Assembly (NCBI RefSeq): GCF_000372725.1
Contig: NW_005202427.1
Span: forward strand, 548,995-612,994
Reading direction: 5' to 3'
DNA: 64,000 nucleotides
Origin: Emiliania huxleyi CCMP1516
Taxonomy: Eukaryota > Haptophyta > Isochrysidales > Noelaerhabdaceae
Numbering within the stretch: the first letter of the stretch is position 1; every line of letters begins with the position of its first letter. Positions 1 to 10,464 of the stretch are shown in pieces. The translations under genes and the position numbers were made by a program. The notes beneath the pieces were generated by a model. The model saw only the letters and a list, made by a program, of their open reading frames with translations, searched no databases and had not been told where the DNA came from.

Positions 1-840
1 GGCGCCGGCGGCGAGGGCGCGCGCGCCGAGGCGGCGACGGAGCGGTTCGACGAGGTTGCGACGCGGCACTTGACGTGGGGACTCGCGCCGCTGGTCGTCG
101 GCTGGGCGCTGTACGCGCTGCTCCACTACCCGCACGCGTCGTGGCGCGCCGCTTCCCCGCCGTCCTCCCGCCAGCCCCGCCTCCGAGGGGGCGAGTCACC
201 CACCCTTGGATTCTGCACCCTCTTGTCAGGTACAGCTGGCTGCTCGGCTCGCTGGCCGACGCGATCTACCTCTTCGGCTTCATCGCGATGACGCCACAGC
301 TCTTCATCAACTACAAGGCGCCGAGAGGAGCCGAGAGGGCCCGAGATGGCCCGAGATCTCCCGAGATCCCCAGATCTTCTTCAGCCGCAAGGCGGTTCGC
401 TGCTCAACCCCCCCCCGCCCTATCCAGGCCTCGGTCCCTCCCAGGGCATCCCCCTTCCCCGTGCCCCCGCCTGCGCCAGACCAGCCCCCTCGCTTCTGCC
501 GTCGCCGAGGAAGTACACACGCCGTTTCGAGGCAGAGCTCCCCCGCCCCCCCTCGCGCCAGATGAAGAGCGTCGCCCACCTGCCGTGGCGCGTCCTCGCG
601 TACAAGGCCTTCAACACCTTCATCGACGACGCCTTCGCGCTGATGGTCGCGATGCCGACCGCCCACCGCGTCGCCTGCCTGCGGGACGACCTCGTCTTCC
701 TCGTCCTCCTCTACCAGCGCCGCCTCTACCCCGTGGACCGGAAGCGCGCCAATGAGTTCGGCATCGCGTACGAGCGGGACGAGGCGGACGTCGCTCCCGC
801 GCAAGGGGAGGGCAGCGCGGGAGATGGGGCCGAGGAGGGG
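1..840 (+). CDS. CLPTM1: CLPTM1-family membrane protein, 3' part
   Basis: Partial at the window start. Three exons are visible: 1-143, 230-317 and 562 onward, separated by introns 144-229 and 318-561, both with GC donors and CAG acceptors. The spliced reading gives the hallmark C-terminal half of CLPTM1/CLPTM1L proteins: a hydrophobic stretch around GLAPLVVGWALYALLHY, then YSWLLGSLADAIYLFGF, MTPQLFINYK, KSVAHLPWRVLAYKAF, NTFIDDAFALMVAMPT, RVACLRDDLVFLVLLYQRR and LYPVDRKRANEFG. Known members are multipass ER or plasma-membrane proteins, linked to GABA-A receptor trafficking and lipid scrambling in animals; the algal role is not known. After NEFG the frame continues into acidic, low-complexity sequence without a stop until 1254, overlapping the F-box gene, so the C-terminus is uncertain. 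Confidence 0.85.
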
Positions 841-892
841 CCTGCTAGAGGGGTGGAAGCGGAGGGCCTGCTAGAGGGGTGGAAGCGGAGGG
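841..892. repeat. 26-bp tandem duplication at gene junction
   Basis: A 26-bp unit beginning CCTGCTAGAGGGGTGG occurs twice in direct tandem (841-866 and 867-892), exactly between the CLPTM1-like reading frame and the F-box reading frame. Because 26 is not a multiple of three, it shifts one frame against the other. Confidence 0.9.
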
Positions 893-2234
893 CGAGGTAC
901 CCACCCGCCTCCTCGACCTCCCCACGGAGCTCCTCGTGCGCGTCGTCTCTCGCTGCGACCCCGCCGACATCGCTCGCGTTGCGGCCGTCTCGCACATCTT
1001 CCACGCCTCGCTTGCGAAGGAGGGCATCCGTTTGCGCCTGCAAGAGGCCGGCTACGAGCCACCGGCGCAGCCGGAGGGCGAGAGCTGTGCCATGCGGTGG
1101 CTGTGTCTCGCTGCCTTGCTGCGCGAGTCCAACCCGCCGGCGAGGGCGGCGGCAGGCCAACGGCACAGCCTCTTCATCGACGGCGAGGGGCGGCTCTCGT
1201 CGTGCGGCGCAGATCCGGATCAAGAGGGGCGGCTCGGCCACGGCGAGGGCGTGACGCGGCTCAACACGCCGACGCGCCTCTCGTCGACGCTGGGCGGCGA
1301 GCGCGCCGTGAGCGTGGCGGCTGGAGAGAGCCACAGCATCGCTCTCACCGCCGACGGCAGCGCCTGGAGCTGGGGCCGGGGAGGCGGTGGCCGGTTGGGC
1401 CACGGCGACGAGCAGAGCCAGCTGCTGCCGAAGAAGGTCGAGGCCTTGGCTGATCAGCGCGTCGTCGCGGTCTCGGCGGGACTCGCGCACAGCTTCGCCA
1501 TCACCGCCGATGGCGCTGTCTGGAGCTGGGGCAGTGGAGCTTATGGTGGCCGGCTGGGCCACGGCGACGAGCAGGACCAGCTGCTGCCGAAGAAGGTCGA
1601 GGCTTTGGCAGGCCAGCGCGTCGTCGCTGTGTCGGCTGGAGTCGGCCACAGCCTCGCCATCACCGCCGATGGCGCCATCTGGAGCTGGGGCTATGGAGGC
1701 TACGGCCGGCTAGGCCACGGCGACGAGCAGGACCAGCTGCTGCCGGAGAAGGTCGAGGCCTTGGCTGGCCAGCGCGTCGTCGCTGTGTCGGCTGGAGGCG
1801 GCCACAGCCTCGCCATCACCGCCGATGGCGCCATCTGGAGCTGGGGCTCTGGACCCTTTGGCAAGCTGGGCCATGGCGACACGCAGAACCAGCTGCAACC
1901 GAAGAAGGTCGAGGCCTTGGCTGGTCAGCGCGTCGTCGCTGTCTTGGCGGGATTCGCGCACAGCCTCGCCATCACCGCCGATGGCGCTGTCTGGAGCTGG
2001 GGCAGTGGTTTGCGAGGCAAGTTGGGCCACGGCGACGAGCAGAGCCAGCTGCTGCCGAAGAAGGTCGAGGCCTTTGCTGACCAGCGCGTCGTCGCTGTGT
2101 CGGCAGGGGAAGACCACGGCCTCGCCATCACCACCGATGGCGCTATCCTCGCATGGGGCAGGGGCGATACCGGCTGCCTAGGACACGGAGCTGACCTGTC
2201 GAACCAGCTGCTGCCCAAAAAGGTCGAGCGATAG
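879..2234 (+). CDS. F-box and RCC1-repeat protein, copy 1
   Basis: The open frame begins without an ATG. An F-box is read first (LLDLPTELLVRVV through ADIARVAAVSHIFHASL), then about seven RCC1 blades of roughly 53 residues with the repeated elements RLGHGDEQ, QLLPKKVEAL, RVVAVSAG and AITADGAVWSWG. It ends at TAG after KKVER. F-box proteins recruit substrates to SCF ubiquitin ligases; the RCC1 propeller is presumably the substrate or membrane-binding module (inference). The copy at 12247 has an ATG and about 30 extra N-terminal residues, so this copy is either 5'-truncated or spliced from upstream. The blades are nearly identical in DNA, suggesting gene conversion or recent tandem expansion. 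Confidence 0.8.
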   Translation: MEAEGEVPTRLLDLPTELLVRVVSRCDPADIARVAAVSHIFHASLAKEGIRLRLQEAGYEPPAQPEGESCAMRWLCLAALLRESNPPARAAAGQRHSLFIDGEGRLSSCGADPDQEGRLGHGEGVTRLNTPTRLSSTLGGERAVSVAAGESHSIALTADGSAWSWGRGGGGRLGHGDEQSQLLPKKVEALADQRVVAVSAGLAHSFAITADGAVWSWGSGAYGGRLGHGDEQDQLLPKKVEALAGQRVVAVSAGVGHSLAITADGAIWSWGYGGYGRLGHGDEQDQLLPEKVEALAGQRVVAVSAGGGHSLAITADGAIWSWGSGPFGKLGHGDTQNQLQPKKVEALAGQRVVAVLAGFAHSLAITADGAVWSWGSGLRGKLGHGDEQSQLLPKKVEAFADQRVVAVSAGEDHGLAITTDGAILAWGRGDTGCLGHGADLSNQLLPKKVER

Positions 2235-3227
2235 CCGATAGAGTCCCAGACGGAACCGAGATGAGCCGAGATTAGCAAAAGAGTTTTGAGTAAAAATGTT
2301 ACCAACCAACTTCAACTTTTTGAGCCGATCACCGGGCATGAGCGCGGAAGCGCCTGTGCTTCGAGAGAGATTGTTGTTTGGCTGGTTCCAATTCAGACAA
2401 ACTCTGACACGTGAGTCGTGACCCGCACATCTGCCCTCTACTTAACCGTACTTGATCGGGAAGTCGGTGCTAGGGGAGACTAGTGTGGAGCCGGGGCCCC
2501 CCGTTTCCGCACTGCGGCGCGGCGCACGGTGCCTCCGGGGGCCCCCGCCTCCCCCACGCCCCAGAGGCGCCGCCGCCACCCCGCGCTTTAATCGTACGGC
2601 TTTAATCGTTTCGACACCGCGCTCATGCGTGGTCGTGGCCGCTCGAGCCTCTGTCTCTCGAGCGTCGAGGGCCTCCCACGCCACGAGCGCGCGCAAGTGG
2701 CGACGGAGCGGCGCGAGCGAGGCCGAGAGCCCGAGGCCGACGGAATTTTAGTACGTAGGTTCGAAAAGCATTTTACAACCTTCTGAGAAATCCTTCCTTG
2801 TTAGTAAAAGATTTTTTTGACTGTTCGGTGCTATTTTTTCGCGCGACCCTGGCCAGGGTTCCAACGTTTGAGCACTTGAGCACTTGATAGGGTCGATTCC
2901 GCATGGTACGGGACCCCTGCACCCCTCCGATCGTCTCGCCCACCCTCACTGGTGTGTTCATTGGGGGGGGTCATAACAAACACGGTACAGGATCGAGGTG
3001 CACAACCCCGGGCCCGAAATCGCTCCGATCACACACACTCGCGCCCCTTCTCTGCGCCAGAATTCCGCCCGGGCAAATTCCTTTTATTGCGAAGTCGGAA
3101 AGTTCTTTTTTAGGACAGTGGGCCTATCCCCCCCCGCCTGCTGGCAGACCTGCTTGGGGGTATGGTATAGTCTTGGGCGGTCAGGACCATACCCCCACAC
3201 CCCTTTGGGCCCGCACCATGTGTGTGT

Positions 3228-3312
3228 GAGTGAGTGAGTATTCTTGATACGAAACCACGACGACACACACCAGTCGACTCGCATCGGTTGCCTCCATGAA
3301 TGGCGGAGCTAA
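3228..3312 (-). repeat. dispersed repeat, copy a
   Basis: About 85 bp, nearly identical but inverted relative to 58060-58146. The minus strand can be read as MRVDWCVSSWFRIKNTHS in both copies, but no longer homologous frame surrounds it, so coding is doubtful. Confidence 0.75.
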
Positions 3313-3381
3313 TCTCGCGTCCACACACACAGATAGCGCACCATACCAGGTAGGTACTTGTTAGGTAGGAACCGACCGCGC

Positions 3382-3485
3382 CCGCCGCGCGAACGGACTC
3401 ATCATCACCTCCCTTCAACATACAGTAACCTCTAACAAACCGCCGCGCATAACTGACTCCTCATCACCTCCCTACCAACATACAG
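3382..3485. repeat. direct repeat, two copies
   Basis: Copies at 3382-3425 and 3440-3485 both begin CCGCCGCGC and end CAACATACAG, with several substitutions between them. They lie 130-230 bp upstream of the methyltransferase ATG, in its probable promoter or 5' UTR. Confidence 0.75.
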
Positions 3486-3616
3486 AGGGAGAAAGGTGAA
3501 CAACAGCCGCCCGGGGGGGGCAAGGCTCGGACTGAACCGGCTGCCGTCCTGGACAAAAGTTGGAACCCTGGCGGCGACGACGCGGTCGTTGCGAGCATTC
3601 GCGGCTGGCACTGACC

Positions 3617-6599
3617 ATGAGCCTCGGCTCCGACAGCGTCGCCACAGCCACCAGCGTCGCGGCTGGGGTCGGTCCGAGCAACGAGCACGAGAAGGCGCTC
3701 GACTTTGCAAACTATTTCGTCTCCTACGGGTACATCTACCACCAGAAGGCGACCGCCTCCTCTCCTCTTCCCGCACCGCCACCTCTCCTCTCCCCGCAGC
3801 GGCTCACTTGCACCGCGCTGCATCTCGACCGCCGCATCTCTCCTCGTTCCGCAGGATATGCTCCAGGACCGGCTCCGGATGGAGGCGAGACGCAGAGCCG
3901 CCTCGCTCGCGCACTCGACACCGTGGCGCGCCATCAGCCCCGCCTCCTGCTCTCCCCAGGGCTACCGCACCGCCATCCTCAACAACCGCGCCTGCTTCGA
4001 GGGCAAGGCGGTGCTCGACGTCGGAGCTGGCTCGGGCATCCTCGCCATCTGGGCAGCTAAGGCGGGCGCGCGCGTCGTGTATGCTGTCGAGGCGACGTCG
4101 ATGGCCAAGCACGCACGCCGGCTCGCAGCGGCAAACGGTGTCGGCGACGTGGTCGTGGTGCTCGAGGGGTACATGGAGCAGGTGACGCTGCCGGAGCAGG
4201 TGGGCGCGAGCAGAGGGCAGAGAGGGAGGAGAGGGAGGAGCAGAGAGAGAAGAGAGCAGAGAGCAGAGAGGGAGGGAGAGAGGGAGGGAGGGAGGGGAGG
4301 GAGAAGGAGCCTAGCCTCACCTCTTGGCCGCAGGTAGACGTGATTGTCTCCGAGTGGATGGGCTACTTCTTGCTGCGCGAATCCATGCTAGACCCCGTCA
4401 TTGCAGGCGCGATCTCCCCGTCTCTCCCCATCTCTCCCCATCTCTCCCCACCTCTCCCCGTCTCTCCCCACCTCTCCCCATATCTCCCCATCCCTCCCCA
4501 CCTCTCCCCACCTCTCCCCACCTCTCCCCACCTCTCCCCACCTCTCCCCATCCCTCCCCACCTCTCCCCACCTCTCCCCACCTCTCCCCACCTCTCCCCA
4601 CCTCTCCGAGGCAATACTCGCTGTCCTCACAGCCCGAGACAAGTGGCTCAAGCCGGGCGGCGCGCTCTTCCCGTCGAGCGCGTCCATCTACCTGGCGCCG
4701 CTCTGCAGCAGCCTGTACGCGCCAAAGCTGCGCGAGTTCGAGCGAGAGGTGTCGGGGTGGTCCCACTTCAAGGACTTCATGGGGCGGGAGAACGGCGTCG
4801 ACATCAGCGTGCTCGACGCCGAGTGGCAGCAGGAGCAACCGCCGACACCCCCTCCTGGACACTTCCTAGACCCGTCCTAGACACTGCTTAGACCCTTCCT
4901 CGACCCTTTCCTGTGGCCACGACACGCCCACGACACGCCCACGACATGTCCACGACACGGCTACGATATGTCCACGACACGCCCACGACGCGGCGCCCGC
5001 GCCGCACAGGAGCAGCCGACTACCTGCTCCACCGCCTCCCCCTATCTCCCCCTACCTCCCCCTATCTCCCCCTACCTCCCCCTATCTCCCCCTATCTCCC
5101 CCTATCTCCCCCTATCTCCCCCTATCTCCCGCACAGGAGCAGCGCGACTACCTGCTCCACTCTTGCCTCTGGCAGCTCATCGACCCGGCCGAGGCGGGAG
5201 ATAGGGGGAGATAGGGGGAGATGGGGGGGGATGGGGGGAGATAGGGGAGATGGGGGGGGGGTGGGGAGAGATGGGGGGAGATGTGGGGAGATAGGGGGAG
5301 ATATGGAGATATGGCAGCTCATCGACCCGGCCGACCCCCCCCCCCCCGCGCGCGCGCGACAGCGCCACACGCGTCCTCGACACGCCCTTCTCCGCAGGTG
5401 GTCGGCGAGGCGGCGAGGCTGCTCCACTTCGAGACGGCGACGGTCACGCAGGCGGACGTGGCGACCGTCACCCACCTCTCCCCACCTCTCACCCACCTCT
5501 CCCCACCTCTCACCCACCTCTCCCCATCTCTCCCCACCTCTCCCCACCTCTCCCCACCTCTCCCCACCCCTCCCCACCTCTCCCCACCCCTCCCCACCTC
5601 TCCCCACCCCTCCCCACCTCTCCCCACCTCTCCCCACCTCTCCCCACCTCTCCCCACCTCTCCCCACCTCTCCCCACCTCTCCCCACCTCTCCCCACATC
5701 TCCCCACATCTCCCCATATCTCCAGGCGGACGTGGCGACCGTCACTCGCCCCTTCGAGCTGACTCTCTCGAGCGACTCCGAGGTCGGGCTTCGGCTCGTG
5801 GTCCATATCTCCCCACATCTCCCCACATCTCCCCCCATCTCCCCAAGGTGTCGGGCTTTGGCTCGTGGTTCGACACCGCCTTCGAGGGCTCGCCCTCCTC
5901 GCCCGCCTCCTCGCCCGTCGTCCTCTCGACGGAGCCGCCCCTCGAGACACATTGGGGCCAGCAGGCGCTTCCTAGACACCCCCTAGACACCTCCCAGACA
6001 CTTCCTAGACACTTCCTAGACACCCCCTAGACACCCCCTAGACACCTCCTAGACACCCCCTGACACCCCCTAGACACTTCCTAGACACCTCCTAGACACC
6101 CCCTAGACACCCCCTAGACACCTCTTAGACACCTCTTAGACACCTCCAGACACACTCCCTAGACCACCCTAGACACCATATCTCCCCATATCTCCCCATA
6201 TCTCCCCCGCCGCAGGTCCTCCTCCTCCACCCGCCGCAGCTCGCCGCCGCCGGCGACCTGCTGCGCGGCGACTTCACGCTCGAGAGTGCCCGAGGTTACC
6301 CGAGATGACCCGAGATTAGGCGACCTGCTGCGCGGCGACTTCACGCTCGAGAGTGCCCGAGGTTACCCGAGATGACCCGAGAGTAGGCGACCTGCTGCAC
6401 GGCGACTTCACGCTCGGCAGACAGCGCGAGAACCACCGGCTGCTCGCGCTCCGGATCCGGCTGCGCCACACGCGCCCCGCGACGGGCGAGGGTGTGTCCC
6501 CAGAGCGGCTCTATTCACAGCTCCACTATTCACACCCTCCTGCTGTGAACAGGCGAGGAGGTGTACCCAGAGCGGGTGATCCACTACAGGGTCGACTGA
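3617..6599 (+). CDS. protein arginine methyltransferase (type I-like)
   Basis: A complete model of 382 residues in 12 exons: 3617-3748, 3855-3884, 3960-4199, 4334-4406, 4633-4832, 5137-5193, 5398-5451, 5726-5782, 5848-5964, 6216-6252, 6387-6491, 6553-6599. The total is 1149 nt, in frame. It reads the PRMT core in order: NYFVSYGYIYHQK, MLQDRLRMEGYRTAIL, SAM motif I VLDVGAGSGILAIWAA, post-I VYAVEAT, the double-E loop SEWMGYFLLRESML, ARDKWLKPGG, then the beta-barrel half (LSTEPPLETHWGQ, GDFTLGRQRENHRLLAL) ending VIHYRVD. It transfers methyl groups from SAM to arginine in histones or RNA-binding proteins. Seven of the 11 introns are GC-AG, three GT-AG. The exon 5 donor is unclear: it is GA if the model is exact, or a GC donor at 4818. 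Most introns carry minisatellites and duplicated exon flanks. Confidence 0.9.
4407..4632 (+). repeat. minisatellite intron of methyltransferase
   Basis: Intron with a GC donor at 4407 and CACAG acceptor ending 4632. From about 4413 to 4612 it is a pyrimidine-rich 10-bp array of CTCTCCCCAC/T units. Confidence 0.9.
5452..5725 (+). repeat. minisatellite intron with duplicated exon flank
   Basis: The intron starts inside a segment GCGGACGTGGCGACCGTCAC that is repeated, base for base, as the first bases of the next exon (5726 on). In between is a 10-bp CTCTCCCCAC array of about 250 bp. Splicing CAG|GC at copy 1 to CAG|GC at copy 2 restores a seamless frame. Confidence 0.85.
6253..6386 (+). repeat. 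67-bp duplicated exon unit acting as intron
   Basis: The exon segment starting GCGACCTGCTGCGCGGCGAC is present three times (from 6253, about 6320 and 6387), each followed by a CCCGAGATNACCCGAGAT spacer in the first two. The first two copies run into stop codons; the third continues the protein. A GC donor at 6253 and TAG acceptor at 6386 remove both extra copies. Confidence 0.8.
6492..6552 (+). repeat. hairpin-family short intron in methyltransferase
   Basis: A 61-bp GT-AG intron containing two TATTCACA motifs and ending TGCTGTGAACAG. It starts inside a copy of the next exon's CCCAGAGCGG. It belongs to the hairpin family described in the findings. Confidence 0.75.
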
Positions 6600-7518
<919 letters not shown>

Positions 7519-7737
7519 ATGCCCGAGCTGCCGCCGTACGTGCCAGAATTTGACCTCGCGTTCATGTCTCAGATGCTGGGCGTTGGAGCCGTCCGGTCGG
7601 AGCTGCCAGAAGACCCAGCCACTGGCGACGACGAGACGATCATGCAGGAGGCCGCCGTCGACATTGCCCTCCAGCTTTTGACGGATGCGGGATGGCGAGA
7701 AGGACGCACGATGCTCGGGCTGTTGTTGCACTGTTAA
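7519..7737 (+). CDS. short hypothetical protein
   Basis: A 72-residue frame starting MPELPPYVPEFDLAFM and ending at TAA. The composition is ordinary, with DDETIMQEAAVDIALQLL forming a plausible amphipathic helix and less arginine/alanine bias than the surrounding shadow frames. No family recognised. It could be an upstream exon of the next gene or chance; a palindromic element follows 25 bp after the stop. Confidence 0.25.
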   Translation: MPELPPYVPEFDLAFMSQMLGVGAVRSELPEDPATGDDETIMQEAAVDIALQLLTDAGWREGRTMLGLLLHC

Positions 7738-7762
7738 ATGATAGTTATAGTACCCCCTCGCA

Positions 7763-7860
7763 GTGGGATTGTGGGCATGATTTTTCGTCCGAGAGAGAGC
7801 AGAGTAGAGGCCCCAAGAGACCCGTCACATGGCCGCCCCGAATCATGCCCACAATCCCAC
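7763..7860. repeat. 98-bp element with 20-bp perfect inverted ends
   Basis: GTGGGATTGTGGGCATGATT (7763-7782) is repeated as its exact complement at 7841-7860, around a 58-bp centre. It lies about 110 bp upstream of the next gene's ATG. The size and termini suggest a tiny MITE-like insertion or an RNA hairpin in a 5' UTR. Confidence 0.85.
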
Positions 7861-7971
7861 CTCTCGGCTTCGACACGAGGGGAGACGAATTGCATAAAAG
7901 GGTCCCCCCTTGAAACGAGCGCCACCCTCCCGCCTCGATTGGACCAGTTGGTCTCCAAGGTTGGTCTCACC

Positions 7972-10464
7972 ATGGCGGAAAAGCCCAAGGCACCCACGGT
8001 CCCGAAGCCAACGCCCGAGTTCCTGGAGAAAGCGAAGAAGGCGCAGGCGAAGGTGGCATACGAAGGCGGCTGGGCACTCGGCCTCGAAGGCGGTGGCTTT
8101 GCCCCTTGGCCGGCGTCCGAGGGCTTCTTTCGCGGGCTCGAATCGATCAAGGTCGGACAAGGCGATCTCGTACGGCACCACGTCGATTCGATCGGTGAGG
8201 CCGGGCTATGCGCATACTGCTGCCCGTGCTGCATTCCGCGAGTCTGCTTTGCTTTCCCCCGTGCGCTGTGCGGCCCGCTCAACAACGTTCTCGCGGACGT
8301 CTTTACCTGCGCTTCAGGAGTGATTGCGCTCCAAGTGATGGGCGTCGACGCAAACAAGCGGACGGCGCTGGACAAGGACTCAATCAAAGCCGCCAAGGAC
8401 GAGAGCTTCTGCTGCGCCTGCTTGTGCGACCGCGACTTCGTCACCGTCAAGGACGGGTCGCCACCACCCTACATCAACTTCCGCTTCGTCGCGCCGGGCA
8501 GCAGCGGCAGCCGCGCTGCGGCGACGTACAAAGAGCTCGCGACGAACCTTGACAAGACTGTCCGCGACGAGGCAGGGTACGTGCTCGAGCCCGACGGCGA
8601 GGTTGTGCTCACGCCCGCACTACCGCAGTGCGTGACCGAGAAGCGAAAGCAGGAAGAGTACGCCGGGGTCACGTCGATGCTGTTCACGGCGACCCCCGAT
8701 CGCGTGGAGACCAAGTACTTCGCTGGGCCTGTCCCCGCTCAGGGGTGCTGCGGCTGGCTGTGGGGCTGGCCGGCCCTGCCATTCCCGTCGACTGATGGGG
8801 ATGAGGTCTCCGTGCCCTCGGTCAGGTCCGTCGTCCCCATTGCCCTCGCCACCGCCTCCCAGCCCGCCGCCGCCCTCGCCGCCGCCGCCCAGCCCGCCCT
8901 CCCCAAAGCACGCCCCCGCCCTCCCCACACCGCCACCAGGTTCAACTGCGGCGCCTTCCTCCTCAAGGATGCGGTGGCAGCTGGGACCAACGCTCTGGCG
9001 GGGTCATCAGGCGAGATCGCCGCCTCCATCTTGGGATGCCCTCCCTTCAGCTGGCTTCCGCCGAAGGTTCAGGAGTGGATGACGAAGAATCTGGAGTACT
9101 CGGCCGACGTGCCTCTTTATGGCTGGCCCGACGGCAACATGTCAAAGGCGCCCACCAAGCTGCTATTCGACGATTCGGGGTGCGCGCATTCCCCGCTCCT
9201 TCATTCGCCCTCTGTTCTCGCCACAACCGACCCACCGTTTGCGGCGCGTACAGATATTTGCAGTCGAGCAAGATTGCTCCGGCGGTCGCTCGCGGAGTGA
9301 CCAAGGTGGTCAACATGACTATCCAGTCCTCCCCTGTGGACAATGTCGCCCTTTGCATGGGCTTCCCCGTCGGGCTTCCCCCTGGGCTTCCGTCAAGCGC
9401 CTACCTGTCGATGTCGGCGATCTTTGACGCCGGAGACGTCTCGCAATCCTGCTACCTCGACGAGTTTTGCAACGTGCCGGACAAGGAGACGGGCAAGTGC
9501 GACAAGAACTACCCACCAAAGTATCCCATACTAAACGGGCCGTACGGCTCGTGGGGCAAGCGCCCGGAGTACAAAGATGTTCGAGTCGACGACCCGGATG
9601 ACAAAGGTCCATCTAGATGACAAAGCCACCCCCGCCGCCCCTTCCCCGCCGCCGCCGCATGAAAAGATATTCGAGTCGACCCTGCGGGAAACGCAGCCCC
9701 CCCCCCCCCCACCTACAGACAAGTTGGACAAGTTGGTCAAGTTGCCACCCAAGTTCGCCGCGGCCATCGTGGAGGCCACGGCCCAGTTCTTCGCCTACGA
9801 CGGCGTCATCAAGGGCTCCGAGATCAAGATGCCTGACTCAAAACTGTCCATCTTCAAGAGGCAGGGCCCCGAGATCATCGTGTTCAACGATCTCGAAACG
9901 ATCGAAAACAGGTACCACGGCGTCGAGCCTACCTCGTCGACAGGGAAGAAAGTCAACTTCCTCGTCTACTCGTATCCCAGCAAAGACTCAGCGAAGAATG
10001 CTATGCCGACGCAGTGGGCCCCTTTGGTCAGCGACGACTCCGGCAAGCCACCCGACCCAACAACCAACCTCGGCAAGTGGGGCTATGACGGCGACGGCAA
10101 GACGCAGGGCTACCTCCTCGAGGAAAAGCTCCCCGGCGACGAGCTGCCCCGGCCGACAATCCCACCGGTATGGATGACGGCGACGGACGACCCGAACTTG
10201 CCCTTTGGGCATTACAGCGGCGTGCTCAACCCCGCCTTCGCCAACTTTCCGAACTACTATCCGCTCGGGATTTTCCCTATTGAGGGCAGGTACCCGCCTG
10301 ACGTCGCCAACCTGGCCGCCGACCTCGCGTGCGAACGACTTCTCGCACTCAAAGCCCACAATGTTCATGTTGTGACCCTTTCCCCTCTGCTGCACAGGTG
10401 CTGGTCTGTGCGCGCCGCGGCAAAGACGGTGGTTGAGTTTGCCGGGCACGAGCTCGCTGATTAG
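7972..10464 (+). CDS. unassigned 768-residue protein, weakly patatin-like
   Basis: Three exons join in frame: 7972-9179, 9254-9606 and 9719-10464, both introns GT-AG (74 and 112 bp). The start MAEKPKAPTVPKPTPEF is the first ATG with coding character. Near residue 40, WALGLEGGGFAPW resembles the glycine-rich oxyanion loop that opens patatin and cytosolic PLA2 folds, but no GXSXG nucleophile was identified. A Cys cluster AYCCPCCIPRVC follows, then long stretches of ordinary soluble sequence (VVNMTIQSSPVDN, FNDLETIENRY, NFPNYYPLGIFPIEGRYPPDV). The extreme C-terminus is uncertain because a CACAG site near 10398 offers an alternative end. Lipid acyl hydrolase is a guess; family unknown is the safer statement. 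Confidence 0.6.

Larger units (their letters stand above)
2235..3616. other. intergenic spacer
   Basis: No convincing gene. It holds an 11-bp inverted repeat (GGGGGTATGGT at about 3168 and its complement at about 3188), a copy of a dispersed repeat (3228-3312), and a direct repeat of about 45 bp immediately upstream of the methyltransferase gene. Base composition falls to near 50 percent GC between 2750 and 2900. Confidence 0.6.

Noticed and set aside
2745..2790. tRNA-like GGTTCGAAA motif
   Set aside because: The bases on either side cannot form a T arm and no cloverleaf fits.
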